A DNA stretch of 64,000 nt. Origin: Acinetobacter junii CIP 64.5 (lineage in GTDB: Bacteria > Pseudomonadota > Gammaproteobacteria > Pseudomonadales > Moraxellaceae). The notes beneath the pieces were generated by a model, which saw only the letters and a program-made list of their open reading frames with translations, was not told the origin of the DNA and did no database searches. The position numbers were made by a program, and so were the translations under genes. Location of the stretch: positions 1,629,713 to 1,693,712 of the forward strand of contig NZ_KB849655.1 in NCBI RefSeq assembly GCF_000368765.1. The letters are read 5' to 3'. Position 1 is the first letter of the stretch, and every line of letters starts with the position of its first letter. Below, in pieces: positions 17,318 to 25,759 of this stretch.

Positions 17318-19300
17318 TCATCTCACTTTAAAAGTTAAGCGTGTTTGACGCTTCTTATCGGTGGCATCCATGATGTACTTGCTACCATTCTTGAAGTAAT
17401 AGACGTATGGATTTTTAGGGTCTTGCTCTAAAGGCAGATCCAAGAAGAAGTCTTTATCAGATCCGCCATAGTTACGGGCATTGCGAGAGTTAAAGCTCTC
17501 CAGCTGCTCACGAAAAGCCTTTTCACCAACAGTATGAGGCCGTAACACTACTGATTTACTTCCGAAGAATCCCCCTGAGGTGAACTTGCCTCCTGTGACA
17601 TTCTTGGCAGCTCTATTGAAAAGCTCTTCATCAATGGTTTTATTTAAAATATTGCCTTTGGTATCAGTCACCTTCTCAGCTTTTTGAACCAAATAAGCAT
17701 AGTTGGCTTTGATTGAATCCAGATAGATTTGAAAGTCAGGTTTACCTGGTGAAGTAATGCCGGCTAAATAGGTTTCTGTATGCTTTGTTAAGCCGGTTTC
17801 ATCTACTTTGACTAATCCCTTCTCAATCAGATCCTGACCGGTAACGATCTGACCAGCAATATCTTGCAGACCACGGTTATTCAGTGATGCAGATAAACGA
17901 TATGAACCGCTTTCGCCTGCAATGCTATTAATCATGTCTCTGGATGCATTGGCATTGCCTGCACTAGATTTATAAATACTGGTTAGTAAACCTAATTTGT
18001 CACCAGGTTTAGCCTTTTCCCAGAACTGCTTTAATTCAGATTGTTGTTGGGTAGAGAATGGATTTAAGGACCCTACAGTACCGTTTAAAATATTGTTGGC
18101 ATGAATAGATTTGATATTCTTAGATAGAGCACTAATGGCTTCAGGATTGCCGCTTAGAATCGCATTGGTTGGTACTACTGTTAGATCTTGGCCAGTCTTA
18201 ATCGAGTAAGCCAGAGCTGAATTATTTTTCTCATAGCCCAGCATATTTTCATGCGTTTTAGAAAGAAGATTTAACTTCCAACTCACGTCTTTAGCATTAT
18301 CTTGCGCCGTATTTTGAGCCTCTGAACGCCTTTTACTGAGGTAAGCTTCGCGCTCATCCGCTCCCAGTCTCATGAACTGCTGGACCTCAACCAAGGCCCC
18401 ACTATATTGAACAAACTCAGATTCTTTTTGAGTTCCCTGCACACGTGCCAAACGAGACTTGATTACTGCCTCACTTGGAATTAATCCAGTTTCAATGTCT
18501 GCCTTCATTTCATTAACAGCATCTTTAGCATCATCATCTAACTGCTTTTGCTGCAAGGCAGCCGCACGTTTATTTTGATCCATTTGAGTGAGTGCACGAC
18601 CACTCCAGTAGACAGCCTGCTCTTGGGTTAAATTGGGATGTTTTGCTATTACAGCTTCAGGAGTCGTTAGTTCAGTAAGCTTTTCATTGTCCGACTTATT
18701 TCCTAAATAGAATGCAGCTACCTCATTGCTGGAGCGATTATTTTTATATTCGTTATAAGCATCTTTAACATGGGCCAAAGGTAGGCTCTTAGATTGTCCA
18801 TATGTAGCTAAACCATTCCAAACTTCTTGCTCGGAAGCATTCGGGTTCTTTAAATAATTTTCTTTCATGTCCTTGAGCTGGACAATTGCCTGTTGCTGCT
18901 CTGACTTCTGCGCGATCGGCAAATACTTCGATGCACTTTGATAAGAATGCTGTTCGAAGTAATTATTAAAGTTTTGCTCAAACTGCTTTGGTACGGCAGT
19001 TTTATACTGGGTCTTGATTGACTCAAGGCTTTCCTGTCTTTGCTTTACTGCATTATCGTAGGTCAGTTCTCCACTCTGCATTTTAAGCAGCAAATCATTA
19101 TCAACAACGCTGATATCAGCACCAATCTTGGATGACTGTAATGCAAAATCAGCCTTCTCTGTTTTATCCTTTTCCTCTTTACGTGCCTCAAGCACACCAT
19201 CAATAGCTTTACCAATACTTCCGAGTCCGGTTATTGGTGTGTGCTGCTGCAATGTTGGCCGTGATACTGTTCGGCCTTGTGAACGTGGAATTAATGCCAT
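17318..19300 (-). CDS. Phage internal virion/ejection protein, 660 aa
   Basis: The protein is long, helical and rich in Lys, Gln and Glu, with no signal peptide. It starts with a proline-containing arm (RSQGRTVSRPTLQQHTPITG) and then a charged coiled-coil-like region (VLEARKEEKDKTEKADFALQ). No enzymatic motif is visible. It is the first gene of the leftward trio and lies 7 bases upstream of the SLT-domain gene. Length, composition and order agree with T7 gp15-like internal core proteins; the assignment rests on context rather than a diagnostic motif. Confidence 0.7.
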   Translation of the reverse strand: MALIPRSQGRTVSRPTLQQHTPITGLGSIGKAIDGVLEARKEEKDKTEKADFALQSSKIGADISVVDNDLLLKMQSGELTYDNAVKQRQESLESIKTQYKTAVPKQFEQNFNNYFEQHSYQSASKYLPIAQKSEQQQAIVQLKDMKENYLKNPNASEQEVWNGLATYGQSKSLPLAHVKDAYNEYKNNRSSNEVAAFYLGNKSDNEKLTELTTPEAVIAKHPNLTQEQAVYWSGRALTQMDQNKRAAALQQKQLDDDAKDAVNEMKADIETGLIPSEAVIKSRLARVQGTQKESEFVQYSGALVEVQQFMRLGADEREAYLSKRRSEAQNTAQDNAKDVSWKLNLLSKTHENMLGYEKNNSALAYSIKTGQDLTVVPTNAILSGNPEAISALSKNIKSIHANNILNGTVGSLNPFSTQQQSELKQFWEKAKPGDKLGLLTSIYKSSAGNANASRDMINSIAGESGSYRLSASLNNRGLQDIAGQIVTGQDLIEKGLVKVDETGLTKHTETYLAGITSPGKPDFQIYLDSIKANYAYLVQKAEKVTDTKGNILNKTIDEELFNRAAKNVTGGKFTSGGFFGSKSVVLRPHTVGEKAFREQLESFNSRNARNYGGSDKDFFLDLPLEQDPKNPYVYYFKNGSKYIMDATDKKRQTRLTFKVR

Positions 19301-19380
19301 TTTCTTTCTCGAAGTAATTTACTCAATACTTCAAAATTAAATGGTTATGTGTCCTCAAAAAATGGGTGTGTAAAGCAATG

Positions 19381-19405
19381 AAAAAAGGAGGCTATGAAAG
19401 CCCCC
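19381..19405 (-). terminator. Intrinsic terminator after the 19424 gene
   Basis: On the minus strand GGGGGCT, loop TTCAT, AGCCTCC (one G-U), then six T. It separates the small leftward genes from the virion operon, which therefore needs its own promoter in the 80 bases that follow. Confidence 0.75.
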
Positions 19406-19423
19406 TTTTATACTAGAATATTC

Positions 19424-19897
19424 TTAAAAAGAATGTGAAATGCTTCTAATACCGGACTTTCGGCCTACAGCGAGTGATTGTAATACTGGCTTTATAAACT
19501 GAATTTTTTTAACAATTTGTCTGACTTCATAATCAAACGTATTCCGATTAAGTAAACGCTTAAACTCATGATTAGGATCCAGATGGTATGCCGTAATGAT
19601 TAATGGATTAGGTGCGTAACTCAAACTTTTAAGAATCGCGAACAAATGCCTAAAGTAAAATGCCTTATTATTTTTATTCGCCAAATAAGTGAGCCGGTGG
19701 ATCAGCTCTTCCAGGTGGGATGCTATCTTTAATAATTGAGCCTGGTATTCGCTATTAAATAATTGACTCGACTCCTTCCCATTAGTTTGTCTCTGAAACT
19801 CATCAATTAAATATTCAATACCATTGCATAGCTGAATGGATCTCTCCATTTCATCACAATCTAATGGCTTAAAAGCTGTTGTCTTAATATTCCCCAT
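19424..19897 (-). CDS. Hypothetical phage protein, 157 aa
   Basis: The protein is soluble, helical and basic, with no known motif. The ATG at 19897 is preferred over an in-frame GTG at 19909 because the latter lies inside its own GGAG. It begins 4 bases past the stop of the 100-aa HTH-like gene, so the two are co-transcribed. Its relative position (after the HTH-like paralogue, before the virion genes) is that of a late-control gene, but nothing in the sequence shows this. Confidence 0.62.
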   Translation of the reverse strand: MGNIKTTAFKPLDCDEMERSIQLCNGIEYLIDEFQRQTNGKESSQLFNSEYQAQLLKIASHLEELIHRLTYLANKNNKAFYFRHLFAILKSLSYAPNPLIITAYHLDPNHEFKRLLNRNTFDYEVRQIVKKIQFIKPVLQSLAVGRKSGIRSISHSF

Positions 19898-19901
19898 ATT
19901 C

Positions 19902-20204
19902 CTACACACTCCGGTAATTAATTCTTGGAATATCCTGATCTGTCTTATCAGTAAGAGTTTTCCATAGTTCTATTAATGCTTCACCATTTTCATAATTTGG
20001 CTGTCCACCTTTAGTCCACTCAATCACACTGGAAGCACCAGAGACAGGTAGCAAGAAAGCAATTTTTTCGCTACTCATCTCATGGTATTCATAAAGCTCT
20101 CGCACTATCGCAAAGTAATCAGGTGCCTGATATTGAGTCTGTGCTTTGAGAAAAATTAGCCTTTTGGATACTTCGAAATTATTAAGCTCAATATAAATCC
20201 CCAT
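19902..20204 (-). CDS. Phage HTH-like protein, paralogue of the gene at 6357
   Basis: This 100-aa protein shares its core, SEKIAFLLPVSGASSVIEWTKGGQPNYENGEALIELW, with the 135-aa protein at 6357. The flanks differ, and this copy lacks the longer C-terminus. GGGGAGG just before the ATG is a strong ribosome binding site. It lies downstream of the relic O gene in the same way that the 6357 gene lies downstream of O and DnaB, which shows that this block came from a related phage in opposite orientation. DNA binding is suggested by the fold; the role is unknown. Confidence 0.7.
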   Translation of the reverse strand: MGIYIELNNFEVSKRLIFLKAQTQYQAPDYFAIVRELYEYHEMSSEKIAFLLPVSGASSVIEWTKGGQPNYENGEALIELWKTLTDKTDQDIPRINYRSV

Positions 20205-20280
20205 AGCCCTCCCCTCTAATAAGTTTCAAATTATTAGGAGGTAATCCAAGTCCCCAAAAAATGGGTATATTTCAACAAAA

Positions 20281-20294
20281 CGCGCGCGCGCGCG
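20281..20294. repeat. (CG)7 tract
   Basis: Fourteen bases of alternating C and G stand in strongly AT-rich surroundings, about 75 bases upstream of the 19902 gene. Alternating CG of this length can adopt Z-DNA under supercoiling and is prone to slippage. No gene covers it. The rest of 20205-20485 holds only AT-rich non-coding sequence. Confidence 0.85.
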
Positions 20295-20485
20295 AGGGAG
20301 ACCGTAAAACACTATATTTTTAGTCTTTTACTCCACCTGGTGATCAATGCCCCCCTTCAATCATCTTTAAGACTACGGCGTATTTAAATGGATTAAATAA
20401 GACTTTCTAAAAATACCCCTAAAACGTTCTTATTCGCCGTATTAGCCCCTTTAATATTTTCATGTACCTTTGTTTGTTTTTCTTA

Positions 20486-20787
20486 CTAAAGTTGCTCAGT
20501 GATGAAATAGGTGTGAAATTCCCCTATGGATTTACCCATCTTTAGATATTCCTCATTAAAAAAGAGAGGAATCGTCAAAATAGCAGTTTCGAAATACTCT
20601 AATGAACACTTGAAAGGTTGAACTTTTCTTCTCAGAGAAACTGACAGATTCTTTGGTAGATTCATTGATAGGTTCTGCATCCCAAAAACGGGTACATTCA
20701 AAATCCCAAAAACGGGATCGTTCAAAACCCCAATATTGGGAATATTACCGTTTTCGGAATGATACCAATATTGGGTAGATTAAATAG
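20486..20787 (-). pseudogene. Relic of a second O-like replication gene
   Basis: On the minus strand the frame reads NGNIPNIGVLNDPVFGILNVPVFGMQNLSMNLPKNLS. This matches the iteron-coded middle of the O-like protein at 4202 (NGNI..., LNDPKNGVQNLSGNLPMNLS). The winged-helix N-terminus is missing: a stop codon lies just upstream of the iterons. The downstream part diverges into unrelated sequence, and no DnaB gene follows. It is a remnant, now next to the paralogous HTH-like gene at 19902. Confidence 0.7.
20680..20776. repeat. Second set of origin-type iterons
   Basis: Five units spaced about 21 to 24 bases include CCCAAAAACGGG twice, CCCAATATTGGG, ACCGTTTTCGG and ACCAATATTGGG. The first two are identical in core to the units inside the 4202 gene; the others are fully palindromic variants. 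Confidence 0.7.
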
Positions 20788-20903
20788 CTGATATAAAACC
20801 TAGTCACACACGGATAATTTTTCTTTATGAGAATACCCTTCTGACTTGTATTTAATATGATCAGCCAATAATCTGGATCTTTATATTTTCGAACTAGATT
20901 ACA

Positions 20904-21776
20904 ATGTCAATTCAATCCATATCCTCAACTATTTCAAGGCTTAATAAAGAGCTATCCGATATAACTCATAGGATGAGTTTAGAGCAGACAAAAGCAAGTA
21001 GTGTCACAGCTAAGATTATTCAACTTCAAACGTCTATTACAAAGACCACTACAGCTAGCACACTAAAAACTAAGCTTTCTGAAATCAGCAGAAAAGAACA
21101 GGAAAATGCACAGATCCAGAAAAAACTTTCAGATCTGCAAAAAAAGAAAACTGATATCCAAAACAAGTTATTAAAAGAAAACCAGAACTTGGCTAAAGCT
21201 GAAGCATTAGAACGCAAAAAATTAGATGCTCTAGCCAAGAAGCAACAAAAAGAAGAGATCGAACATCAAAAAAAACTGAAACGTGAAATTGAAAGTATCA
21301 AAGCATCCACCCAGCATATCACTGGTGCCACGGCGTCCCCTTATCTCGATGTCACACCTGAACCTGAATATGATTTATTCATCTCCCATGCTTCAGAAGA
21401 TAAAGATGACTTTGTGCGCCCTCTAGCCGAGACATTACAAGGGCTAGGTTTAAAGGTTTGGTATGATGAATTTTCTATGAGAGTTGGAGATAGTCTGCGT
21501 CGGAAAATTGATAGTGGTCTAAGGAATTCACGATATGGAACTGTAGTTCTGTCAGCAGATTTCATAAAGAAAGAATGGACCAACTATGAATTAGATGCAT
21601 TAGTAGCCAGAGAAATGAACGGTCATAAGATGATATTGCCAATTTGGCATAAGATCACCAAAACTGATGTGATGAACTATAGTCCAAATCTAGCGGATAA
21701 AATTGCCTTGAATACTTCTTTTAGCACTATCGAAGAGATTGCTCATCAATTGGCTGATGTCGTATTAGATAAATAA
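20904..21776 (+). CDS. Coiled-coil TIR-domain protein
   Basis: A 290-aa protein in two parts. Residues 1-140 are a continuous charged coiled coil (heptads through RLNKELSDITHRM, SRKEQENAQIQKKLSDLQKKK, KQQKEEIEHQKKLKREIESI). Residues about 155-288 are a TIR domain: YDLFISHASEDKD, the LGLKVWYDEF strand/loop, GDSLRRKIDSGL, and WTNYELDAL containing the conserved catalytic-type Glu (about 229). TIR domains of this kind hydrolyse NAD+ or signal in abortive-infection immunity; the coiled coil would drive oligomerisation. No partner sensor gene is obvious beside it. Low-GC cargo at the island edge suggests a defence gene. Confidence 0.88.
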   Translation: MSIQSISSTISRLNKELSDITHRMSLEQTKASSVTAKIIQLQTSITKTTTASTLKTKLSEISRKEQENAQIQKKLSDLQKKKTDIQNKLLKENQNLAKAEALERKKLDALAKKQQKEEIEHQKKLKREIESIKASTQHITGATASPYLDVTPEPEYDLFISHASEDKDDFVRPLAETLQGLGLKVWYDEFSMRVGDSLRRKIDSGLRNSRYGTVVLSADFIKKEWTNYELDALVAREMNGHKMILPIWHKITKTDVMNYSPNLADKIALNTSFSTIEEIAHQLADVVLDK

Positions 21777-21848
21777 AACTCCAATAGCTTGATTAGATCA
21801 GGATGCTATTCAAGCTATGTGTTCGCTTTTAACGATTGAAGCAGAAAT

Positions 21849-23060
21849 TTAAGAAGCAATGAATGAGTGTGTCTTTTTATCCCGTCTCAAATGTTGGTCT
21901 TTAGAATTCTGTCTACCCTGTTTATTCAAATAAATCTTATCTGCATTTCGACATACCAATTCAAACTCTTTCATATTCTGAGCCTTTTTAGCAGTAAACC
22001 GTACATAGTGAAGATTTTGAGGGAAATACATTTGATTTAGTTTCTTATGGTTTGGATCCCTACTATTTAATTTTGATCTGGTCTTGGTCTGTAACTTTCC
22101 AATTTGGTGCCGGGTACCATGGAAATTACCATGTGCACTTAATCGATATGTAGCTTCTTTTAATCGATCTGCCTTACCTGTAGAGATTAAATCAATCTTC
22201 TTATCTAACTCCCTTTCAGCCGACTGCATAAAATCTTTTGATAGATACCAGGTGTAGCGGACTTTCTTCTGAGAATGACGCTGGAAAAACTCCAAGTGCT
22301 TTTTACGAACTCCACGTAATACCCTAGTCAGTTCTTTTAATCGGTCGTTATAACCGGTATTAGCATCAAACTTAATCCCAAACTGATTTAATAAAAACTG
22401 ACTTACAGAGGTTTTATTCCAGCGAGTGTGTTTATTTTCGAGAAAGGCGAAACCAAAATTTTTATTAATGCCGGCTAGACGATTTAATTCAAAATTATCG
22501 AACGGTTTAAATATCCGGTAAGTTGAATTCTTATTACTATCAATTGTCTTGGTTCGGATTGTCTTGGTATTAAATATCACTCCAAATTGTTCCGGGTGAT
22601 AATAAGTCTTAGCAAATTGAGGTTTAAGATCGCTGAACTCTATGTACTGTCCAAGTACATAATCTCCATAGCGAAGCAGCTTCTCTTTTTTGACAGTCAA
22701 AATACTGTTGAGCTTTTGCTTTTGCACCATGCTGGAATTTTTAGCGAGTATTTCTTTTAGCGTCAGCTTACTTCTTCGAGCTTCTCTATAGCCTGTGGTA
22801 AATAACCAGAACTGGAATACATCATTCCTTGCCGGATCATAATTGATGACCAAACTCCACACTGGTTCCCCATAATCTGATTTTCGCTTGCGTAAAGATT
22901 CATCCAGATTGAGACCATACTCCAAGATCAACTTTGGAATGACGGTATGAAACTTTGAAAAGCTCACAGAATCAGAGAACCAAAACTTTGCACTGCCGTT
23001 AGAAATGCACTGCATGAGGCTTAAAAGGCAGTCTGTTTTCGTTGTAGTGTAGTAGATCAT
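21849..23060 (-). CDS. Unknown basic protein, 403 aa
   Basis: I do not recognise this family. It is strongly basic throughout, with aromatic-rich segments (YHPEQFGVIFNTK, FGFAFLENKHTRW, VRYTWYLSKDF) and a C-terminal run of Lys/Arg-rich sequence (GRQNSKDQHLRRDKKTHS). There is no signal peptide or transmembrane helix. The composition suggests nucleic-acid binding. It converges on the TIR gene, whose stop lies 72 bases from its own, so they are probably not one operon. A rolling-circle replication protein or a mobilisation protein is possible, but I see no HUH motif. Confidence 0.7.
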   Translation of the reverse strand: MIYYTTTKTDCLLSLMQCISNGSAKFWFSDSVSFSKFHTVIPKLILEYGLNLDESLRKRKSDYGEPVWSLVINYDPARNDVFQFWLFTTGYREARRSKLTLKEILAKNSSMVQKQKLNSILTVKKEKLLRYGDYVLGQYIEFSDLKPQFAKTYYHPEQFGVIFNTKTIRTKTIDSNKNSTYRIFKPFDNFELNRLAGINKNFGFAFLENKHTRWNKTSVSQFLLNQFGIKFDANTGYNDRLKELTRVLRGVRKKHLEFFQRHSQKKVRYTWYLSKDFMQSAERELDKKIDLISTGKADRLKEATYRLSAHGNFHGTRHQIGKLQTKTRSKLNSRDPNHKKLNQMYFPQNLHYVRFTAKKAQNMKEFELVCRNADKIYLNKQGRQNSKDQHLRRDKKTHSFIAS

Positions 23061-23773
23061 TATTCATTCAAAAGTGTCTTTTTATGCGGAAAGCATAAAA
23101 GTTTATCTTTGATTTTGAAATGACAATTTCTCTTACTTTCTTATAAAAAGATGACTTATTAACCAGACATGGTCTTTACATAAATAAGAGTTCCTGTACA
23201 TGATGAAGATCGACCATCTTTAACTACTATACGGATAGAACCAGACCATGATGGAAAGCTACAAAAATTTCTTAAAATCTTTTCATAAAGAGGATGATAT
23301 TCCCTTTAATTGTCCAGAATGTAATAAGCCAACCTTAAGCTTGGATGAGACTACTTGGCTTCAAAAAGAACAAGTTTCTAGTGTTTTAGAAAGAGAGCAG
23401 AATGATTTTTATGAGGTAGAATGGGTAAAGTATACCTATACCGGCACACTTAAATGCCTAAATCCAAAGTGTGGAGAAATTGTTATAACCTCTGGATCAG
23501 GATCAGTAGTAGAAGAATATACCGATTATTGTTTAGATGAAGATGGTTATCCGGTACCATATGAAAGAGAATATAGAGATATATTTTTTCCTAAATATTT
23601 TTATCCAACTTTAAGTTTTTTTAATATCCCTAATGGAACTCCGGAAGATATTAAATCCACCATTATTGAGGCGTTTAGTTTAACGCCTAACTCGCCCAGT
23701 GTGATCCTAGCCAAGATACTGGACAATCGGTCCCTCTAAAGATAGTTTAATTTTAATCTTTGGAGATGTAAAA

Positions 23774-24067
23774 ATGGCTAAACGCTTTAGTCCGGAATTT
23801 AAACAACAAGCGATTGATTACGCCTTAGCGAACTCAAGTGAATCGATAGCCGCACTAGCCAATAAACTTGGTATCGGTTACTCAACACTAGATAAATGGA
23901 TTCGTCAATCTAGCGAAGCAGGCTCCAGTAAACGTCAATTAACACCTGAGCAGCAGCGCATTCTAGACCTTGAAAAAGAGAATAAGCGACTCCGTGAGGC
24001 GAATGAGATACTAAAAAAAGCGCATGTGTACTTTCTCACCGAGGATGCCAAGAGAAGTACACGTTAA
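23774..24067 (+). CDS. IS3-family OrfA, copy 2
   Basis: Identical in protein sequence to OrfA of copy 1: helix-turn-helix plus a leucine-zipper-like C-terminus, ending over the A7 slippery site (24013-24019) used for the minus-one shift into OrfB. Nothing distinguishes it functionally from the first copy. Confidence 0.93.
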   Translation: MAKRFSPEFKQQAIDYALANSSESIAALANKLGIGYSTLDKWIRQSSEAGSSKRQLTPEQQRILDLEKENKRLREANEILKKAHVYFLTEDAKRSTR

Positions 24068-24087
24068 TCAAAGGAATAGCGCCTGAA

Positions 24088-24921
24088 ATGGTTACTGTTG
24101 CTTCAGCTTGTGATTGCATTGGTGTGAGTCGATCGGGCTATTATGCGTGGTTGAAACGAACACCTAGATGCGAGAAGCAACTCAATGATTTACAGTTACT
24201 TTATTGGCAGCATCACGCACGTCTAGGTGCCCCATCATTGGTCCATGATATGCGTGATAAGGGCTATTGTTTGAGTGAAAGAACGGTAGGTAGAATGTTA
24301 CGTACTCTGGGGTTGCGCAGTAAAATATCCCGTAAATTCAAGTATAAAATTGACCCAGCAGATTGCTTATCAGCAGCACCAAATTTATTGGACCGTCAGT
24401 TTAAAGTATCGAGACCAAATAAGGTATGGACTACCGATATCACCTATATTTGGACTCAGCATGGCTGGCTATATTTATGCGTCATGTTGGATCTATTTAG
24501 TCGCCGCATCGTTGGTTGGCAGACTAGCAAACATATTGATCGTCACTTAGTCTGTGATGCGTTTAATTATGCGATGGCGCGTCAAGGTTATCCTCGTGGA
24601 GTAATGGTTCATTCTGATCAAGGCAGCCAGTACGGCAGTCATGACTACAGAGACTTGTTAGCTGCCAATAGAGCCATTCAAAGTATGTCACGACGAGGCA
24701 ACTGTTGGGATAATGCCGTCACTGAAAGCTTCTTTCACACATTAAAAGTACATATCGTGCATGGCAGTGTATTTAAAACGCGAAAAGAGGCAAATAAGGA
24801 CTTGTTCGAATATATTGAGGTTTATTACAATCGAATCAGACGACATTCTGCAAATGGCTGGGTTAGTCCCGAAGCTTTTGAAAAAGAATATTTGAAAAAT
24901 TTAGAGGGAACCGCTGTCTAA
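24088..24921 (+). CDS. IS3-family OrfB transposase, copy 2
   Basis: Identical to OrfB of copy 1, with all three acidic catalytic positions (WTTDITY, HSDQGSQYG, NAVTESFF) intact. Either copy could mobilise both elements in trans. Confidence 0.93.
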   Translation: MVTVASACDCIGVSRSGYYAWLKRTPRCEKQLNDLQLLYWQHHARLGAPSLVHDMRDKGYCLSERTVGRMLRTLGLRSKISRKFKYKIDPADCLSAAPNLLDRQFKVSRPNKVWTTDITYIWTQHGWLYLCVMLDLFSRRIVGWQTSKHIDRHLVCDAFNYAMARQGYPRGVMVHSDQGSQYGSHDYRDLLAANRAIQSMSRRGNCWDNAVTESFFHTLKVHIVHGSVFKTRKEANKDLFEYIEVYYNRIRRHSANGWVSPEAFEKEYLKNLEGTAV

Positions 24922-25479
24922 TTATTTGGCTAGGATCAGTGCAGCTGCAAACAAAATCAGAGTAGCCGTTGAAATCTTAGCTACAGAGTTTGGAGTTCTT
25001 TCAAAAAGACCAAATGGTAGTTTTATTCCTCTAGATCAAAGAATAAGAAACATAACAGACCATGGAAATAGACTTTATGAGCATAAGGATCTAATGCTAG
25101 CTATTAAATACATTGGGAATGCAGGTAGTCATGAGGAGGATGTTATTAGCCTTGACGAGTTGTTTGATTCATTTCAGATTATAGAAGAATTATTAAAAAG
25201 CCTGTATGCAGAAAAAAATATGGTTCGTGAAATAGTCAAAATTATAAATGACACTAAAGCTCCACTTACCCGGACTCATAGACGGAGTATTAAAAGCTGA
25301 ACATAGTGTATTTGTACCCTGTTTATTAGCCTCTACTCTTTTCAAAAATAGAACATCAGGCTAAATATTCATTATATTATTTTTATCTAAACAATTAGTT
25401 TTATATTCCCAGAATACCAAAATTGAGTATTAAAGAATCAAATTCACGATACGTGATCTGATATTTTTCCTTTTTTCAC

Positions 25480-25503
25480 TTGTCGGTATATTTGTCGGTA
25501 TAT
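25480..25503 (+). repeat. Tandem 12-bp repeat, probable integrase arm sites of island A
   Basis: TTGTCGGTATAT occurs twice head to tail, 53 to 76 bases before the tRNA-like core at 25556. Direct repeats of this size at this distance from a core are typical arm-type integrase sites. The remainder of 25301-25479 is AT-rich with no gene seen. Confidence 0.5.
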
Positions 25504-25555
25504 TTAAACTTATTACTTTTTATATTAATAACATTCAATAACTTAAATAATATTT

Positions 25556-25654
25556 ACGACTTCCTCTCTCACCGCCAAATATCATTCCCACGATGTCTTA
25601 TGGGATCTTAAAAGACTTAAACCACAAGGGTTTAGGTCTTTTTTTTGTCTTATG
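25556..25654 (+). other. Attachment site between islands A and B (tRNA-Ser 3' end plus terminator)
   Basis: CGACTTCCTCTCTCACCGCCA reads as the last bases of a tRNA-Ser T-loop, the T-stem 3' strand, the acceptor 3' strand TCTCACC, discriminator G and CCA. No tRNA body precedes it. About 75 bases of downstream sequence, including a terminator, follow. The whole block aligns with 48350-48445, allowing point differences and a 3-base gap in the core, so the two are direct repeats bounding island B. Confidence 0.65.
25610..25646 (+). terminator. Intrinsic terminator in the attachment region
   Basis: AAAAGACTTAAACC pairs with GGTTTAGGTCTTTT (one G-U), followed by further T. It looks like the terminator of the target tRNA gene carried along with the attachment site; a diverged counterpart is at 48401-48434. 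Confidence 0.75.
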
Positions 25655-25687
25655 CTATCTCACAACATCTATTGAAATCCTGTTCCA

Positions 25688-25743
25688 GTTGGGGGTATAA
25701 CTGGGGGTACATATTTATACCCCCAATTTTTATACCCCCAATT
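25688..25743. repeat. GGGGGTATA arm-type repeats upstream of the island B integrase
   Basis: Two direct units (TTGGGGGTATAA, CTGGGGGTACA) are followed by two inverted units (TATACCCCCAATTT repeated). The first unit recurs at 48274-48285 near the right end of the island. They are probably integrase arm sites, and the inverted pair sits 16 bases before the integrase ATG, so autoregulation is possible. Confidence 0.6.
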
Positions 25744-25759
25744 TCTGCGGAACTTCAAA

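Larger units (their letters stand above)
23702..24938 (+). mobile_element. IS3-family insertion sequence, copy 2 (1237 bp)
   Basis: The element has the same ends, length and genes as copy 1 (TGATCCTAGCCAA at 23702, its complement ending at 24938). It is flanked by the 3-bp direct repeat GTG (23699-23701 and 24939-24941). The two target duplications differ, so each copy inserted independently. The near-perfect identity indicates recent transposition. Confidence 0.95.
23248..25300 (+). pseudogene. Zinc-ribbon DUF4145 protein gene split by IS copy 2
   Basis: The 5' part (23248-23701) encodes a zinc ribbon, CPECNKPTL and CLNPKCGE, typical of the N-terminus of DUF4145 proteins. The 3' part (24942-25300) encodes the DUF4145 helical core: AAANKIRVAVEILATEFG, a basic loop, AIKYIGNAGSHEEDVI and the final helix ELFDSFQIIEELLKSLY. 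Removing the IS and one GTG target copy joins NSPS to AAANKIRV in frame, giving about 270 residues. DUF4145 proteins are often cargo in restriction and defence islands, with unknown or accessory roles. Here the gene is disrupted, so presumably inactive. Confidence 0.87.

Noticed and set aside
9831..24938. Composite transposon formed by the two IS3 copies
   Set aside because: Each copy has its own, different 3-bp target duplication (CTT and GTG), so they inserted independently rather than moving the 13.9-kb segment as a unit.
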